DNA of 64,000 bases from Draconibacterium halophilum (GTDB lineage: Bacteria; Bacteroidota; Bacteroidia; Bacteroidales; Prolixibacteraceae), in NCBI RefSeq assembly GCF_010448835.1, contig NZ_CP048409.1:1682001-1746000 (forward strand). Reading direction: 5' to 3'. Positions 9,737-19,366 of the stretch are shown one piece after another. The notes beneath the pieces were generated by a model that was given only the letters and a program-made list of their open reading frames with translations, did no database searches and had not been told where the DNA came from. The position numbers were made by a program, and so were the translations under genes. How positions within the stretch are numbered: position 1 is the stretch's first letter; the number at the start of each line of letters is the position of its first letter.

Positions 9737-10855
9737 ATGAGAATAGAAGCCTCAATATTGATTGTTTGCTTACTGTTGCTATCAGCAGGACTGCAAGCTC
9801 AGAAACTTCCTTCAAAAGAGGAAGTGCTTGAAAAAATGGAGTTAACGAATGAGTACCTGATGAAAAAATGGCCCGATCCGGGAGTAAACGTAATTACCAA
9901 CAGGGAGCGTCCGAGTAACCTTTGGACACGCGCCGTTTATTACGAAGGTTTAATGGCACTCTATGGGATAAAACCGGAACCAGAATACAAGCAATATGCC
10001 ATTGAATGGGGCGAGTCGCACGATTGGGGTTTACGTAACGGCTACAAAACACGTCATGCCGATAATCATTGTGCGGGTCAGACTTATCTTGATTTGTATA
10101 AAATGGATCCTCAGTCGGAACGGATGAAAGATATCAAGGCATCGATTGATCTGATGATGAAAACCGATAAAATAGATGATTGGGACTGGATTGATGCCCT
10201 GCAAATGGCTATGCCCATATTTGCAAAACTGGCTGTCATTACCGAAGATGATGAATATTCGGAAAGAATGTACGAAATGTATAGGAATACAAAAATAACG
10301 CAGGGCTTGTACAACAAAAAGGACGGATTGTGGTGGCGCGATGCCGATTTTCTGCCGCCCTACAAAGAACCTAATGGCGAGGATTGCTACTGGAGTCGTG
10401 GTAATGGCTGGGTGGTAGCCGCACTGGTTCGTGTAATGGATATTTTGCCTGAAGATGACCCGCACCAAAAAGAATATTTGAAAACATACAAAGAAATGAT
10501 GAAGGCTATTTTACCACTTCAGCGCGAAGATGGTTTCTGGAATGTAAGCTTGCACGATCCTAACCACTTTGGAGGCAAGGAAACCACCGGCACAGCATTG
10601 TTTGTATATGGTATGGCATGGGGAGTAAATAATGGGATATTGAAAGAGAAAAAATATATGCCGGCAATTGTAAAAGGCTGGAATGCTATGGCCGAACAGG
10701 CCGTTCACGAAAACGGCTTTTTGGGCTATGTACAAGGCACAGGAAAAGAGCCGAAAGACGGTCAACCTGTTACTTATACCAGTAAACCCGATTTTGAAGA
10801 TTATGGTTTGGGGTGTTTTTTATTGGTAGGTTCTGAAGTTTATAAATTAAAATAG
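9737..10855 (+). CDS. GH105 unsaturated rhamnogalacturonyl hydrolase
   Basis: A 372-residue (alpha/alpha)6-barrel enzyme. I chose the ATG at 9737 because it gives a clean signal peptide (charged start, LLLLSAG core, AQA-type cleavage); an in-frame ATG at 9692 would overlap the preceding gene by 28 bases and bury that signal. Family marks include the DNHCAGQTYLDLY segment, WIDALQMAMP with the catalytic Asp near 153, and a SRGNGW motif. The enzyme releases the unsaturated uronic acid from lyase products, giving the 5-keto sugar that KduI and KduD (41-43 kb) take on. It is a close relative of the truncated GH105 at the window edge and a more distant one of the GH105 half of the fusion, so the cluster has three GH105 domains. 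Substrate differences between them cannot be read from sequence. Confidence 0.9.
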   Translation: MRIEASILIVCLLLLSAGLQAQKLPSKEEVLEKMELTNEYLMKKWPDPGVNVITNRERPSNLWTRAVYYEGLMALYGIKPEPEYKQYAIEWGESHDWGLRNGYKTRHADNHCAGQTYLDLYKMDPQSERMKDIKASIDLMMKTDKIDDWDWIDALQMAMPIFAKLAVITEDDEYSERMYEMYRNTKITQGLYNKKDGLWWRDADFLPPYKEPNGEDCYWSRGNGWVVAALVRVMDILPEDDPHQKEYLKTYKEMMKAILPLQREDGFWNVSLHDPNHFGGKETTGTALFVYGMAWGVNNGILKEKKYMPAIVKGWNAMAEQAVHENGFLGYVQGTGKEPKDGQPVTYTSKPDFEDYGLGCFLLVGSEVYKLK

Positions 10856-10952
10856 TTTTGAAATGAGTAGCTTGAATAGTTACACCAAAGTATATAACTA
10901 AACCGCCGCGAGTTACACATTAAACCATTGAAAACCGACAAATTTTAATAGA

Positions 10953-13793
10953 ATGAAACGAACTCATCTACTTATCCTTTTCGCATTTCTTTTTATAAGT
11001 CAGTCTTGTACCGATTCTGCTCAAAAGGAGGCTTCAGCTGAATGGCCTGAAATAACTGCAGAAACCAAACCATGGACACGCTGGTGGTGGCACGACAGCG
11101 CTGTGAATCCTAAAGATTTAACTGCCAATATGGAAGAATTGCAGGAAGCCGGATTTGGTGGGCTGGAAATCACTCCTATTTACGGGGTGAAAGGGCACGA
11201 AAACAAAGCCCTGAAGTTTCAGCGGGAGGAGTGGATGAAAGCCCTTGAATTTACCTTGAAGGAAGGAGAACGACTTGATCTAGGCATCGATCTGGCCAAT
11301 GCTTCCGGCTGGCCTTTTGGCGGTCCCTGGATTCAGGCTGATAATGCAAGTAAGAACATTAAGTTTAAAACATACTCATTAAATGGTGGCGAAAGTTTAA
11401 ATGAGAAAATTAAACTTATTCAGCAACCTCTGGTTCGTGCCGTGGGGCATCAGGTTGATATTTCCGAGGTCAAATTTCCGATCAGCAGTAATACTAATTT
11501 GCGGGAACTGGCGCTGGATCAGGTTCGTTTTGAAAAACCACTGCCCCTGCAAACGCTAATGGCATACGGTGAAAATGATGAAGTTCTTGATCTGACAGAT
11601 AAAGTTGGAGAAGACGGCACATTAAACTGGGAAGCACCCGAAGGCAACTGGCAATTGTACGCTTTGTTTGAAGGCTGGCACGGTAAAATGGTAGAGCGCG
11701 CCGGTGAAGGGGGAGAAGGAAATGTGATCGATCATTTCTCAGAAGAAGCGACAAGAACATTTTTAAAGGACTTTGATGATCATGCTGGAAATGTTGATAT
11801 ATCGGGATTACGAGCATTCTTTAACGATTCATACGAAGTGGATGATGCATCTGGCCAGGCCGACTGGACACCTCAGTTTTTTGAAGAATTTGAAGCCCGT
11901 CGCGGTTACGATTTGAGGACCCAACTACCGGCATTGTTTGGTAATGACACGGAAGATACCAACGCCCGGGTGCTATGCGATTACCGCGAAACCATTTCTG
12001 ATTTATTATTGGAAAAATTTACCGTAGTTTGGGCCGATTGGTCTGAAGCGCACGGGGCAATAATCCGGAATCAGGCACACGGTTCGCCGGCAAATATTCT
12101 CGATTTGTATGCAGCTAGTCATATTCCGGAAACCGAAGGCACCAACCCAATGCGGATAAAAATGGCTACTTCGGCCGGGCATGTTTCCGGAAAACCACTG
12201 ATTGCCTGTGAGGCAGCCACCTGGCTTGACGAACATTTCAGGGCGAATCTGGCTGACGCCAAGCAGAACTTCGATCGTTACCTGTCACATGGTGTCAATC
12301 ATATTGTATATCACGGAACGCCTTATTCGCCGCAGGATGCCGAATGGCCGGGCTGGATGTTTTATGCAGCCGTTCATTTTGCGCCCACAAACAGCCTGTG
12401 GCCCGATATGAAAGCGCTGAATGATTATGTGGCCAATTGTCAGTCATTCATGCAAAATTCAACACCCGACAACGATATTTTACTTTATTTCCCGATTTAC
12501 GATGCCTGGTCGGAAAGAGGACGTGAAATGCTTCGTCATTTTGGCGCATCAAGAGAGGATTTAACAAAAGACATTAGTGAGTTCTTATTGGACAAAGGCT
12601 ATACTTTTGATTATATCTCCGACAAGCAAATTAAACAGCTACAAGTTGAGGATGATCAGATAAAAGCACCCGGAGCAAACTATAAAACGATAGTGGTTCC
12701 TACAACCCAATACATTCCGTTGGCAACAATGGAGAAACTTATTCAACTGGCTGAGAATGGTGCAAAAATAGTTTTTGAAGATCACTTACCCGCCAGTGTT
12801 TCGGGAATGTTCGATTTAGAAAACCGCCAGAAAAAATACCACGAACTGACTTCTTCGCTGGAATTTGAAAAACAAGAAAACTTATCGAGTGCACAAATCG
12901 GTAAAGGAGAAATATTGCTTGGTGATGAACTTGACATGATGTTACAAAAGGTACAGGTTTATCCGGAAGAATTAGCTGGTAAAGGCTTGTGGTTTAACCG
13001 GGTGAGTCGCGAAGATGGTGTTTGCTATTTTATCAGTAACTGGGGCGACCAAACTATTGATGAGTGGGTGACATTGCAAAGACCGGCAACGGAAGCTGTT
13101 TGGTATAATCCCATGAATCGCGCATCTGGCAAAGCAAAATTGAAAAATTCTGACAAATCCAAATCACAGGTTTATGTACAACTTAAACCGGGAGAAAGTA
13201 TGATTCTGCAATTCTATAAAAGTGATGTTGATTTGGAAGATTATCCGGTTTGGGAAGAGCAGAATCAAAAGTATGTTGTGGAAGGAGAGTGGACAGTTTC
13301 GTTTGAAAAAGGAGGACCAACATTACCGGAAACGTATATAACTACCAAACTTACATCGTGGACAGAACAATCGGATGAATTGCAGAAGTTTTCAGGAACG
13401 GCGAGTTATAAAACAACGTTCGAAAAACCTGAAGGCGATGCACCCGCCTATATCCTTGATTTAGGTGAAGTTCATGAATCTGCCACAGTTTATATGAACG
13501 GAGAAAAACTGGGTACTTTACTCGGTCCGGTATTTCAGATCACAATTAGTACCGAAAGTTTGAAACCAACAAATGAACTGGAGGTGAAAGTCTCGAACCT
13601 GATGGCCAACCGGATTATCAGTATGGATAAAAGCGGAGAAAATTACAAGAAGTTCTATAACATTAACTTTGCCGCCAATAAACGTGAAAACGTTGGCCCC
13701 GACGGGCTTTTTACGGCAGTTAACTGGGAACCACTGAAATCGGGATTGGTTGGACCGGTAAGTTTGTCACCGGTTTCTGAGACCGATCTTTAA
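10953..13793 (+). CDS. GH106 alpha-L-rhamnosidase lipoprotein
   Basis: A 946-residue protein with a lipoprotein signal (FISQSC lipobox). The N-terminal WTRWWWHDSAV motif, the following GFGGLEITPIYG segment and the DLANASGWPFGGPW segment are characteristic of the GH106 catalytic barrel. The C-terminal part (about 770-930) is a beta-sandwich that resembles a GH2-type sugar-binding domain, with DLGEVHESATVYMNG. GH106 enzymes are inverting, calcium-dependent alpha-L-rhamnosidases; in rhamnogalacturonan loci they remove the non-reducing rhamnose exposed after unsaturated uronate removal by GH105. It is the last gene of the + strand run, 97 bp after GH105, and is convergent with the alpha/beta hydrolase gene. 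No clear terminator hairpin was seen in the 54-bp gap that follows. Confidence 0.88.
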   Translation: MKRTHLLILFAFLFISQSCTDSAQKEASAEWPEITAETKPWTRWWWHDSAVNPKDLTANMEELQEAGFGGLEITPIYGVKGHENKALKFQREEWMKALEFTLKEGERLDLGIDLANASGWPFGGPWIQADNASKNIKFKTYSLNGGESLNEKIKLIQQPLVRAVGHQVDISEVKFPISSNTNLRELALDQVRFEKPLPLQTLMAYGENDEVLDLTDKVGEDGTLNWEAPEGNWQLYALFEGWHGKMVERAGEGGEGNVIDHFSEEATRTFLKDFDDHAGNVDISGLRAFFNDSYEVDDASGQADWTPQFFEEFEARRGYDLRTQLPALFGNDTEDTNARVLCDYRETISDLLLEKFTVVWADWSEAHGAIIRNQAHGSPANILDLYAASHIPETEGTNPMRIKMATSAGHVSGKPLIACEAATWLDEHFRANLADAKQNFDRYLSHGVNHIVYHGTPYSPQDAEWPGWMFYAAVHFAPTNSLWPDMKALNDYVANCQSFMQNSTPDNDILLYFPIYDAWSERGREMLRHFGASREDLTKDISEFLLDKGYTFDYISDKQIKQLQVEDDQIKAPGANYKTIVVPTTQYIPLATMEKLIQLAENGAKIVFEDHLPASVSGMFDLENRQKKYHELTSSLEFEKQENLSSAQIGKGEILLGDELDMMLQKVQVYPEELAGKGLWFNRVSREDGVCYFISNWGDQTIDEWVTLQRPATEAVWYNPMNRASGKAKLKNSDKSKSQVYVQLKPGESMILQFYKSDVDLEDYPVWEEQNQKYVVEGEWTVSFEKGGPTLPETYITTKLTSWTEQSDELQKFSGTASYKTTFEKPEGDAPAYILDLGEVHESATVYMNGEKLGTLLGPVFQITISTESLKPTNELEVKVSNLMANRIISMDKSGENYKKFYNINFAANKRENVGPDGLFTAVNWEPLKSGLVGPVSLSPVSETDL

Positions 13794-13847
13794 ACGCGAA
13801 GCATTAGTCATTTTATTTATAATTTGATGGAAAATTTTTAATTCCAA

Positions 13848-14804
13848 TTAATTTCGCAGAACAAATTTCTTTACATCGTTTGCAAACCTTTCCGATTCTT
13901 CCATATCAGGGAAATGGGCACTTTTTTCATAAAGTAAAAGGTTGCTATTTGTCAATACCTTATTTAACTCAATTCCGGTTTGAAATCCACCATTTTTATC
14001 AAAGATTCCGGAAATAATCAGGCACTCCGTATCCAGGCCTCTTACCGATTCCAGTAAATCGCCTTTGCTGTTTTCGAAAATCACATTTTGAAAATGAACC
14101 GTACCTTCGCTAGGCAATTTACTTTCTTCCCACATTTTGCGATTTAGGTTTGCAATGTATTGATTTACAAACAGAAAACTGTCGACAACTGATTGAGGAA
14201 CTATATTCCATATGGAAAGGAATTTTTCTTTTACCGATTTATCTTGTTTGAGAATTTCTTCAATTTCGTGTCGCAGATGTTGATTGGCAATGGAATAAAA
14301 GCCCTGTAGTTGAACTAAAAAAACGGATGTTGAAAGTTCTGCCGGACTGGAAATTATTAATTGCTTTACGCGTTTTGGGTGCGCTTTTGTATACCGTAAC
14401 GACAATTCTGCTCCAAACGAATACCCCAGCAAAGTCATTTCTTCTAATCCAAGACTTTCCCTTAAACAATCCAAATCGCTAATAAGTGTTGTAATAGTAT
14501 AATCATTGGTGTCTTTGGCTGCTTTGCTTCTGCCGCATCCTCTCTGATCGTAATAAACAACAGGTGCAAATTTTTCCAAATGGGGGCCAATAGTTTTTTC
14601 GAAATTATAATTGTTTCCTCCTGGGCCGCCATGCACAATAATGATTGGTGTCGTTTTGTTTTCAGCACCGGAAATCTTTACATAGTGTTCAATGCCATTC
14701 AACGTAAAAAAACATTCTTGGTTATTGAGTTTATCGTTTGCCCCTGCAACGTTTGTTGCTATAAGAAGGATAAAAAACAATGATGTGGATACCAAATTTT
14801 TCAT
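13848..14804 (-). CDS. Exported alpha/beta hydrolase, proline iminopeptidase-like (S33)
   Basis: A 318-residue protein with a Sec signal peptide (cleavage near Ala 21). The fold is shown by VHGGPGG (oxyanion region, residues 58-63), YYDQRGCGRS, a GYSFG nucleophile elbow with Ser 129, and a C-terminal SAHFPD that supplies His. The HGGPG and DQRGxGxS pair is typical of the prolyl iminopeptidase branch of the alpha/beta hydrolases, so an exported aminopeptidase or small esterase is most likely. It lies alone between the pectin cluster and the two-component system, on the opposite strand from the former, so no link to glycan breakdown is evident. A possible -7 element (CAAAgtTA on the + strand, 14834-14841) lies 30 bases upstream of the start. 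Confidence 0.75.
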   Translation of the reverse strand: MKNLVSTSLFFILLIATNVAGANDKLNNQECFFTLNGIEHYVKISGAENKTTPIIIVHGGPGGNNYNFEKTIGPHLEKFAPVVYYDQRGCGRSKAAKDTNDYTITTLISDLDCLRESLGLEEMTLLGYSFGAELSLRYTKAHPKRVKQLIISSPAELSTSVFLVQLQGFYSIANQHLRHEIEEILKQDKSVKEKFLSIWNIVPQSVVDSFLFVNQYIANLNRKMWEESKLPSEGTVHFQNVIFENSKGDLLESVRGLDTECLIISGIFDKNGGFQTGIELNKVLTNSNLLLYEKSAHFPDMEESERFANDVKKFVLRN

Positions 14805-15160
14805 TTATATTTTATTTGAATTTGTTATAAGAACAAAGTTATTTTGTGCACACCATTAAATAAATTAAGGAATTACGAGCGTGTATAATTAGAGTATAAA
14901 AGAGCCGTTTTTGAGGTTAAACCCGCATTATGCATAAAACAAATCTATTCTGCGTTGAAACTACTTCAAAACAAGTCGTTTCACTAACTTTCTTCAACTC
15001 ACTATAACGGTACTATGCCTAGTTTCAGTAAGCTCTTGTTTTACCTTGCCTAAAGGGCAGGTAGGTTGTATTTTAAATGCTCATCACGAAGTTTTAATGC
15101 ATAAACCGGGTTGAACGATAAGCATTAGAAATATACTTTTTAACGAAACAGAAGAAAGAA
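14805..15160. other. Intergenic gap with one small dispersed repeat
   Basis: No gene is supported in these 356 bases. The proximal part probably holds the promoter of the alpha/beta hydrolase gene. At 15044-15065 there is an imperfect inverted repeat (CCTTGCCT ... GGGCAGGTAGG) whose relative occurs again at 32664-32684, so it is a dispersed intergenic repeat. The rest shows nothing recognisable. Confidence 0.4.
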
Positions 15161-15916
15161 TTAACTATTCAGCCACTTTTTGAAGTTAGCGGAACGGTCG
15201 ATACTAACAATCGTATCAAATTCATCTTCAGCTTTTGGTTTCAAATTTAGTTTTACCCGGCCACGGGAATAAGCAACCATCTTTGATATGGAATTTATAT
15301 TTACCAGATATTTTCGGTTAATTCTAAAAAACGATACTGGATTTAACATGCTCTCCAGTTTATCTAGCGTGTATTCAACCGGATAGGTTTTTCCTTCGAA
15401 AGTTCGCAGGTAAGTTCCTTTCTCCTGAACAAAAAAATAGGATACTTCTGCTACTTCAACTTTTGTTATCTTATCTCCAATTTGAATCAGGAACCGCTTT
15501 TTAAATCCTGATTCCTTGCCTTGTATATTTGTCAGTAAAGATTCAAAGTCGATGCTAAAAGCAGATTTTAAATTATGAAATTTATTCAGGCTTTCAACCA
15601 GTTCACTTTTCCTGATGGGTTTTAACAAGTAGGCGATACTATTTACTTGAAAGGCTTTTATGGCATATTGGTCGTAGGCTGTTGTAAAAATAACGGGTGT
15701 ATTTATAGTTACTTGTTCAAAAATGCTAAAACTAATCCCGTCCGAAAGCTGAATATCCAGAAAAATGAGATCGCAGGTGTGATTTAAAAACCATTTTATC
15801 GATTCGTTTATTGAACCCAGTTTCCCCACAACATTTACTGATGGATTTATTTCCAGTAACATTTGTTCGAGCTTATCAGCGGCAAAAATTTCGTCTTCAA
15901 TTATTAGAATGTTCAT
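15161..15916 (-). CDS. LytTR-family response regulator
   Basis: A 251-residue regulator. Residues 1-120 form a CheY-like receiver with acidic residues at 7-8, phospho-acceptor Asp 54 in FLDIQL, a conserved Thr/Ala pair in FTTAYD and Lys 99 in LLKPI. Residues about 145-250 form a LytTR DNA-binding domain, with the FFRINRKYLVN segment near 205-215. It overlaps the sensor kinase gene by 20 bases and is translated after it, so the two form an operon. LytTR regulators bind pairs of direct repeats near target promoters; targets in Bacteroidota are often envelope or exopolysaccharide genes but cannot be read here. Confidence 0.92.
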   Translation of the reverse strand: MNILIIEDEIFAADKLEQMLLEINPSVNVVGKLGSINESIKWFLNHTCDLIFLDIQLSDGISFSIFEQVTINTPVIFTTAYDQYAIKAFQVNSIAYLLKPIRKSELVESLNKFHNLKSAFSIDFESLLTNIQGKESGFKKRFLIQIGDKITKVEVAEVSYFFVQEKGTYLRTFEGKTYPVEYTLDKLESMLNPVSFFRINRKYLVNINSISKMVAYSRGRVKLNLKPKAEDEFDTIVSIDRSANFKKWLNS

Positions 15917-16982
15917 CGTTTTCTGGCTTTAATAGTGGAAGTTTTGCTACATAATGGTTTGTCTCTACTTTAAATTCGGGTTCAAGCTTACCAATAAGTG
16001 CATATCGTTTTGAAAGGTTTTTTAATCCTAATCCAGTTGAAATTCCTTTCGAAATTTTTGGTTGAATATTGTTTCTTACGATTAATGAAAAATTGTCATC
16101 CTTAATATCAATGTGCAAAGGTTTCGCTTCGTTAATAATGTTGTGTTTCATTGCATTTTCCAGAACTACCTGTAACGATAAAGGGGGAAGAAACCAATTC
16201 AACAACTCAGCCGAAACATTTACCGAATAAGTGAGATTTTCGCCGTAACGAATTTGCTGGAGAAAAAGGTACGACCGCATAAATTCGAGTTCTTTTTCCA
16301 ATGTAGTAACCGGTTGTTCTATCGTTTCTAATACATACCTGTAAATCATCGAAAATTCGTCAATAAATTGTTGCGCTTTGGAAACGTCTTTGTTTATTAA
16401 TCCTGAAAGCACATTTAGGCTGTTAAACATAAAATGTGGATTTATCTGGCTTTTAAGAACTTCAAATTTTATTTGCGATAATTCATCTTTTAAGGTATCT
16501 GCCATTTGTTTGGCTTGTTTACTCTCTACGTACGAAATCCAACCTTCAAAAAAGGAAATAATAAAGAGATTAACCACAGCATAAATAAGCGCATTATTAA
16601 ATAATACATTACTCAATTCATGTTTGTATGGTTTCATTGAATGCGCAAACATGGTAACCACAATTGAAATTATTACGGCAATTGAAAGGGCTGCGATTAA
16701 TTCTATCGTTATTCTTGGAATTATTTTTCTACCCCATGGGAATTTCTTATTCAAATGGTAAATTACAAATAAGTCGGGGTATGCAATTAAAAAGCCGGCT
16801 ATCAAACTAAGCAGTGTTCCTCTAAACATTCGTATAAGAAAGTGTTCTAAACCATCCAGCGAATAATATCCACTATAATGATTATAAGAAATCACAATTA
16901 ATTGTATTCCAATAACGAAAATAAGGAGGAATACAAACAAGCGTTTAAACGAAAAAAACCGATGAATTTTCTGAAGGAACAT
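15897..16982 (-). CDS. LytS/YehU-type membrane sensor histidine kinase
   Basis: A 361-residue kinase. The ATG at 16982 is preferred over an in-frame TTG two codons upstream. Four hydrophobic segments (about 13-33, 52-75, 92-112 and 128-148) anchor it in the inner membrane without a large periplasmic sensor. The kinase core is of the His_kinase (PF06580) type: QINPHFMFNSL with phospho-His 183, an N box in LENAMKHN and a G box in GLGLKNLSKRY. It phosphorylates the LytTR regulator encoded immediately downstream, with which it overlaps by 20 bases. The input signal is unknown; the membrane domain itself is the likely sensor. Confidence 0.9.
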   Translation of the reverse strand: MFLQKIHRFFSFKRLFVFLLIFVIGIQLIVISYNHYSGYYSLDGLEHFLIRMFRGTLLSLIAGFLIAYPDLFVIYHLNKKFPWGRKIIPRITIELIAALSIAVIISIVVTMFAHSMKPYKHELSNVLFNNALIYAVVNLFIISFFEGWISYVESKQAKQMADTLKDELSQIKFEVLKSQINPHFMFNSLNVLSGLINKDVSKAQQFIDEFSMIYRYVLETIEQPVTTLEKELEFMRSYLFLQQIRYGENLTYSVNVSAELLNWFLPPLSLQVVLENAMKHNIINEAKPLHIDIKDDNFSLIVRNNIQPKISKGISTGLGLKNLSKRYALIGKLEPEFKVETNHYVAKLPLLKPENDEHSNN

Positions 16983-17186
16983 ACACAAATTTTAAAGCAT
17001 TAAATATACGACAAAACACATTGTTCTTCCATTTTCAAAAGATTATATTGAATCTCTTTCTCGGTGCAATATTTAAAATAAATTACTTTTCCCATAATTC
17101 GGAACTGGAAGTATTTATCCATTTTTACAATTATTAGTTAACCGCTTTTTGAAAATTGACAGGTTGGATTTGTAGTATCTCTGAAT

Positions 17187-18062
17187 TTAATAGTCAACAT
17201 TGACGCCCATACTTAATAACTCCTGTATTTGATTTTGGTCAATGTTGTTCCCAATAACATCAGCAAATTCCAGATTTTCTAATTCAAAAAGTGGCGACAA
17301 ATCTCTGATATTATTATTGGATAAGTACAAGTTTTTTAACCCGACCAAATTACTCAATGCATCAATATTCTCCACTTGGTTATCAGAAACATTTAACTCT
17401 TCTAAAAACGAAAGTGCTGATAAAGGGTCCAAATCAGAAATGAAATTGTCAGATAAATCAAAATTCTTCACGTGAATACAATATTCGGCACCTTTCAGAT
17501 TATCTATTGCTGACGATGACAATTCTAATTCATCCATATCTTCGAGGTAATAAAATGGAAAATCAATGTCCATATTCTCGAATACCCTTTTTTTAATTGC
17601 TGTGTAAAAATTACATCCTTCCGTGGCTGTATTATATGATTCTTTTTCTTCCAAATTATCCACAACAGTAAATCCTTTTGAACTAAAATCCCACTCGTAA
17701 ACGGGCGAATAATCAACGTCTTCGTAACTGTTTAAAGAACTGGCAATTTCATCAATGCGGGCAAGAAGCAAAATATGTGAAAAGCCCAGCAGTTTTTCGT
17801 AATTGCTTTGTTCGGCAAGTTGGTTAATTTCATTTACCTGAAGGGAACAGCGGTCAGGATGATAAAGCATCATAAACTTTGAAAATCCCTTTCCTTGCGT
17901 TGAAATTTCAATTTGCACCGAGTCGCTAATTATTTCTGCAATTTTTCTAAGTATTGAAAATTGCTGGTTTTTGTACAACTCAATTAGTGTAAGCGAAATC
18001 CGATTAAGGTTTTCAACGGTGTAGGCATTTAATAATTTCTTATGTAATTCGTTAATAGTCAT
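17187..18062 (-). CDS. Leucine-rich-repeat protein with J-domain-like N-terminal HPD motif
   Basis: A 291-residue cytoplasmic protein (no signal peptide). Residues about 200-290 hold four or five short leucine-rich repeats with the LxxLxxLxxLxLSxNxI pattern of the SDS22/internalin type, with an aspartate-rich surface. The N-terminal half is mostly helical and contains KFMMLYHPDRC (HPD at 68-70), which resembles the helix II-loop of a DnaJ J-domain: basic or aromatic residues, then HPD, then an acidic/polar helix. If real, it would be a Hsp70 co-chaperone whose LRR binds a client. The remainder of a J-domain is poorly matched, so this is tentative. The gene stands alone between the two-component operon and an outer-membrane protein gene. 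Confidence 0.65.
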   Translation of the reverse strand: MTINELHKKLLNAYTVENLNRISLTLIELYKNQQFSILRKIAEIISDSVQIEISTQGKGFSKFMMLYHPDRCSLQVNEINQLAEQSNYEKLLGFSHILLLARIDEIASSLNSYEDVDYSPVYEWDFSSKGFTVVDNLEEKESYNTATEGCNFYTAIKKRVFENMDIDFPFYYLEDMDELELSSSAIDNLKGAEYCIHVKNFDLSDNFISDLDPLSALSFLEELNVSDNQVENIDALSNLVGLKNLYLSNNNIRDLSPLFELENLEFADVIGNNIDQNQIQELLSMGVNVDY

Positions 18063-18209
18063 CTTTATTCTATTACTAGCAATAATAATTTACAGAAAAT
18101 TAAGGTCTTCTATATAAACCTAAACGATTGACGCACATACGAAATGGAAGTTACACAAAAATGGGAAAAAGGGAACCCAAATTTATGAGTTCCCCAACTA
18201 ATAACAGGC

Positions 18210-18797
18210 TTAGAATTTTTTGAGGATTCCGAACCTAACTTGAACATAGTTTAATTCCAATGGCACATTTACTCCTTCGTTTTCGACGTCTCTGTTTAAG
18301 GCATTAAACTTTACGCCGGGTGTTAAACTCCAGTTTCTCCCCAGGTTAAATTCTAATCCACCGGCAAGTTGCCAACCTAATCCATGACCACTATCCATAA
18401 TTATTTTTCCATCCGAGTTTTCAATTTCAATGTGGTTGTATAAACCACCAGCTCTCAAATAATACGAAAGAGGTGAATTACCCAATGGGTGTTTAAACTG
18501 TAGGCCAAGAATATAACCTGTTTCTTCAAAACAAACATCGGCCCCGGCAAACGAGTTGTCAGCTCCAAACAGGTTCCACCCCCAACCACCATAAAATCCG
18601 GTGTGCGGTAAAAACCGGTAATGAAAGACTCCTTCAAATCCAAATCCTGGATTTAAATCGGCATCATTTAATTTGCTGGTTGCAAACGATGCCCCACTAT
18701 TTAATTCAAATCCCCAGCGATTTTCTTTTTCCTGTGCACTGCTGTATAGTGACAAGATAATAAGCACAATTGTTAAGAGTAATACTTTTGTTTTCAT
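18210..18797 (-). CDS. Small outer-membrane beta-barrel protein
   Basis: A 195-residue protein with a Sec signal peptide (cleavage after the SSAQ segment near residue 21). The mature part alternates hydrophobic and polar residues with many Gly and aromatics, and ends in Phe (KKF), as expected for an outer-membrane barrel of about eight strands in the OmpA/OmpW/PorT-like group. Segments such as GWGWNLFGADN and LGWQLAGGLEFNLG look like paired strands. Function is unknown; proteins like this are abundant in Bacteroidota. A -7 promoter-like element (CAAAagTA on the + strand, 18828-18835) lies about 30 bases upstream of the start. It is not obviously linked to its neighbours. Confidence 0.75.
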   Translation of the reverse strand: MKTKVLLLTIVLIILSLYSSAQEKENRWGFELNSGASFATSKLNDADLNPGFGFEGVFHYRFLPHTGFYGGWGWNLFGADNSFAGADVCFEETGYILGLQFKHPLGNSPLSYYLRAGGLYNHIEIENSDGKIIMDSGHGLGWQLAGGLEFNLGRNWSLTPGVKFNALNRDVENEGVNVPLELNYVQVRFGILKKF

Positions 18798-19170
18798 TGC
18801 TTTTCAATTTTCAATTAAATGTCGGTTCAAAAGTAAATAGCATCAGTGTGTATTAAAATAATAAGCTGCTAAACAGGTCGTTTTCAAGGTTGAACCTGTG
18901 AATTTGTACTTTGAGTCGGTGAATAAGCTTTCTGTCTATTCGCTTATTCTAGAACTGGTTTTTTTAAGCAAGAGGAGGATGAGTTTTCAAAGTAACTCTA
19001 TTGAAAAATAGGGGTGTAGCTGTCGTTTGCAACGAATATTTTTGAATTAGTTATTTGAATTATTAACAGGAAGTGTTTCCATCATGTTTCCACTTGGAGG
19101 AATTTATGAGAGAGGATAAGAATTAAAAAGCTGATAATCAAGACTATTAAATTGTTGAAAATCAGCTGTT
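18798..19170. other. Intergenic gap upstream of the barrel gene and downstream of tRNA-Leu
   Basis: About 370 bases with no supportable open frame. The left edge holds the likely promoter of the small barrel protein (element at 18828-18835). The right edge is immediately 3' of tRNA-Leu. I see no repeat, hairpin with T-run, or attachment-site duplication of the tRNA end here. Confidence 0.4.
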
Positions 19171-19259
19171 TGGTGCCCAGAACAAGACTCGAACTTGCAC
19201 GGGAAAATTTTCCCACAAGGCCCTCAACCTTGCGTGTCTACCAATTCCACCACCTGGGC
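19171..19259 (-). tRNA. tRNA-Leu (anticodon GAG)
   Basis: An 89-base class II tRNA read on the - strand. The 7-bp acceptor stem pairs GCCCAGG with TCTGGGC and the 3' CCA is encoded (19171-19173). The D arm contains the TGGTAGAC segment, the anticodon stem CAAGG/CCTTG encloses a TTGAGGG loop with anticodon GAG, the extra arm is long (GTGGGAAAATTTTCCC, self-complementary), and the T arm contains GTTCGAGTC. The long variable arm and GAG anticodon identify leucine decoding CUC/CUU. No integrase or duplicated 3' end was seen near it, so it does not appear to be occupied by a mobile element on this side. Confidence 0.95.
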
Positions 19260-19366
19260 ATTATTTTTTTGAACGTGCCTGCAAAACTATAAAATTTATT
19301 GAAACCTGATAGACTCGATTTGTTTTTTTACCGTGCGTTTCTGCTTATCGTTTTAATGGTAGGCTA

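Noticed and set aside
19171..19259. tRNA-Leu as an integration site
   Set aside because: No integrase gene and no duplicated tRNA 3' end were seen on either side within the window.
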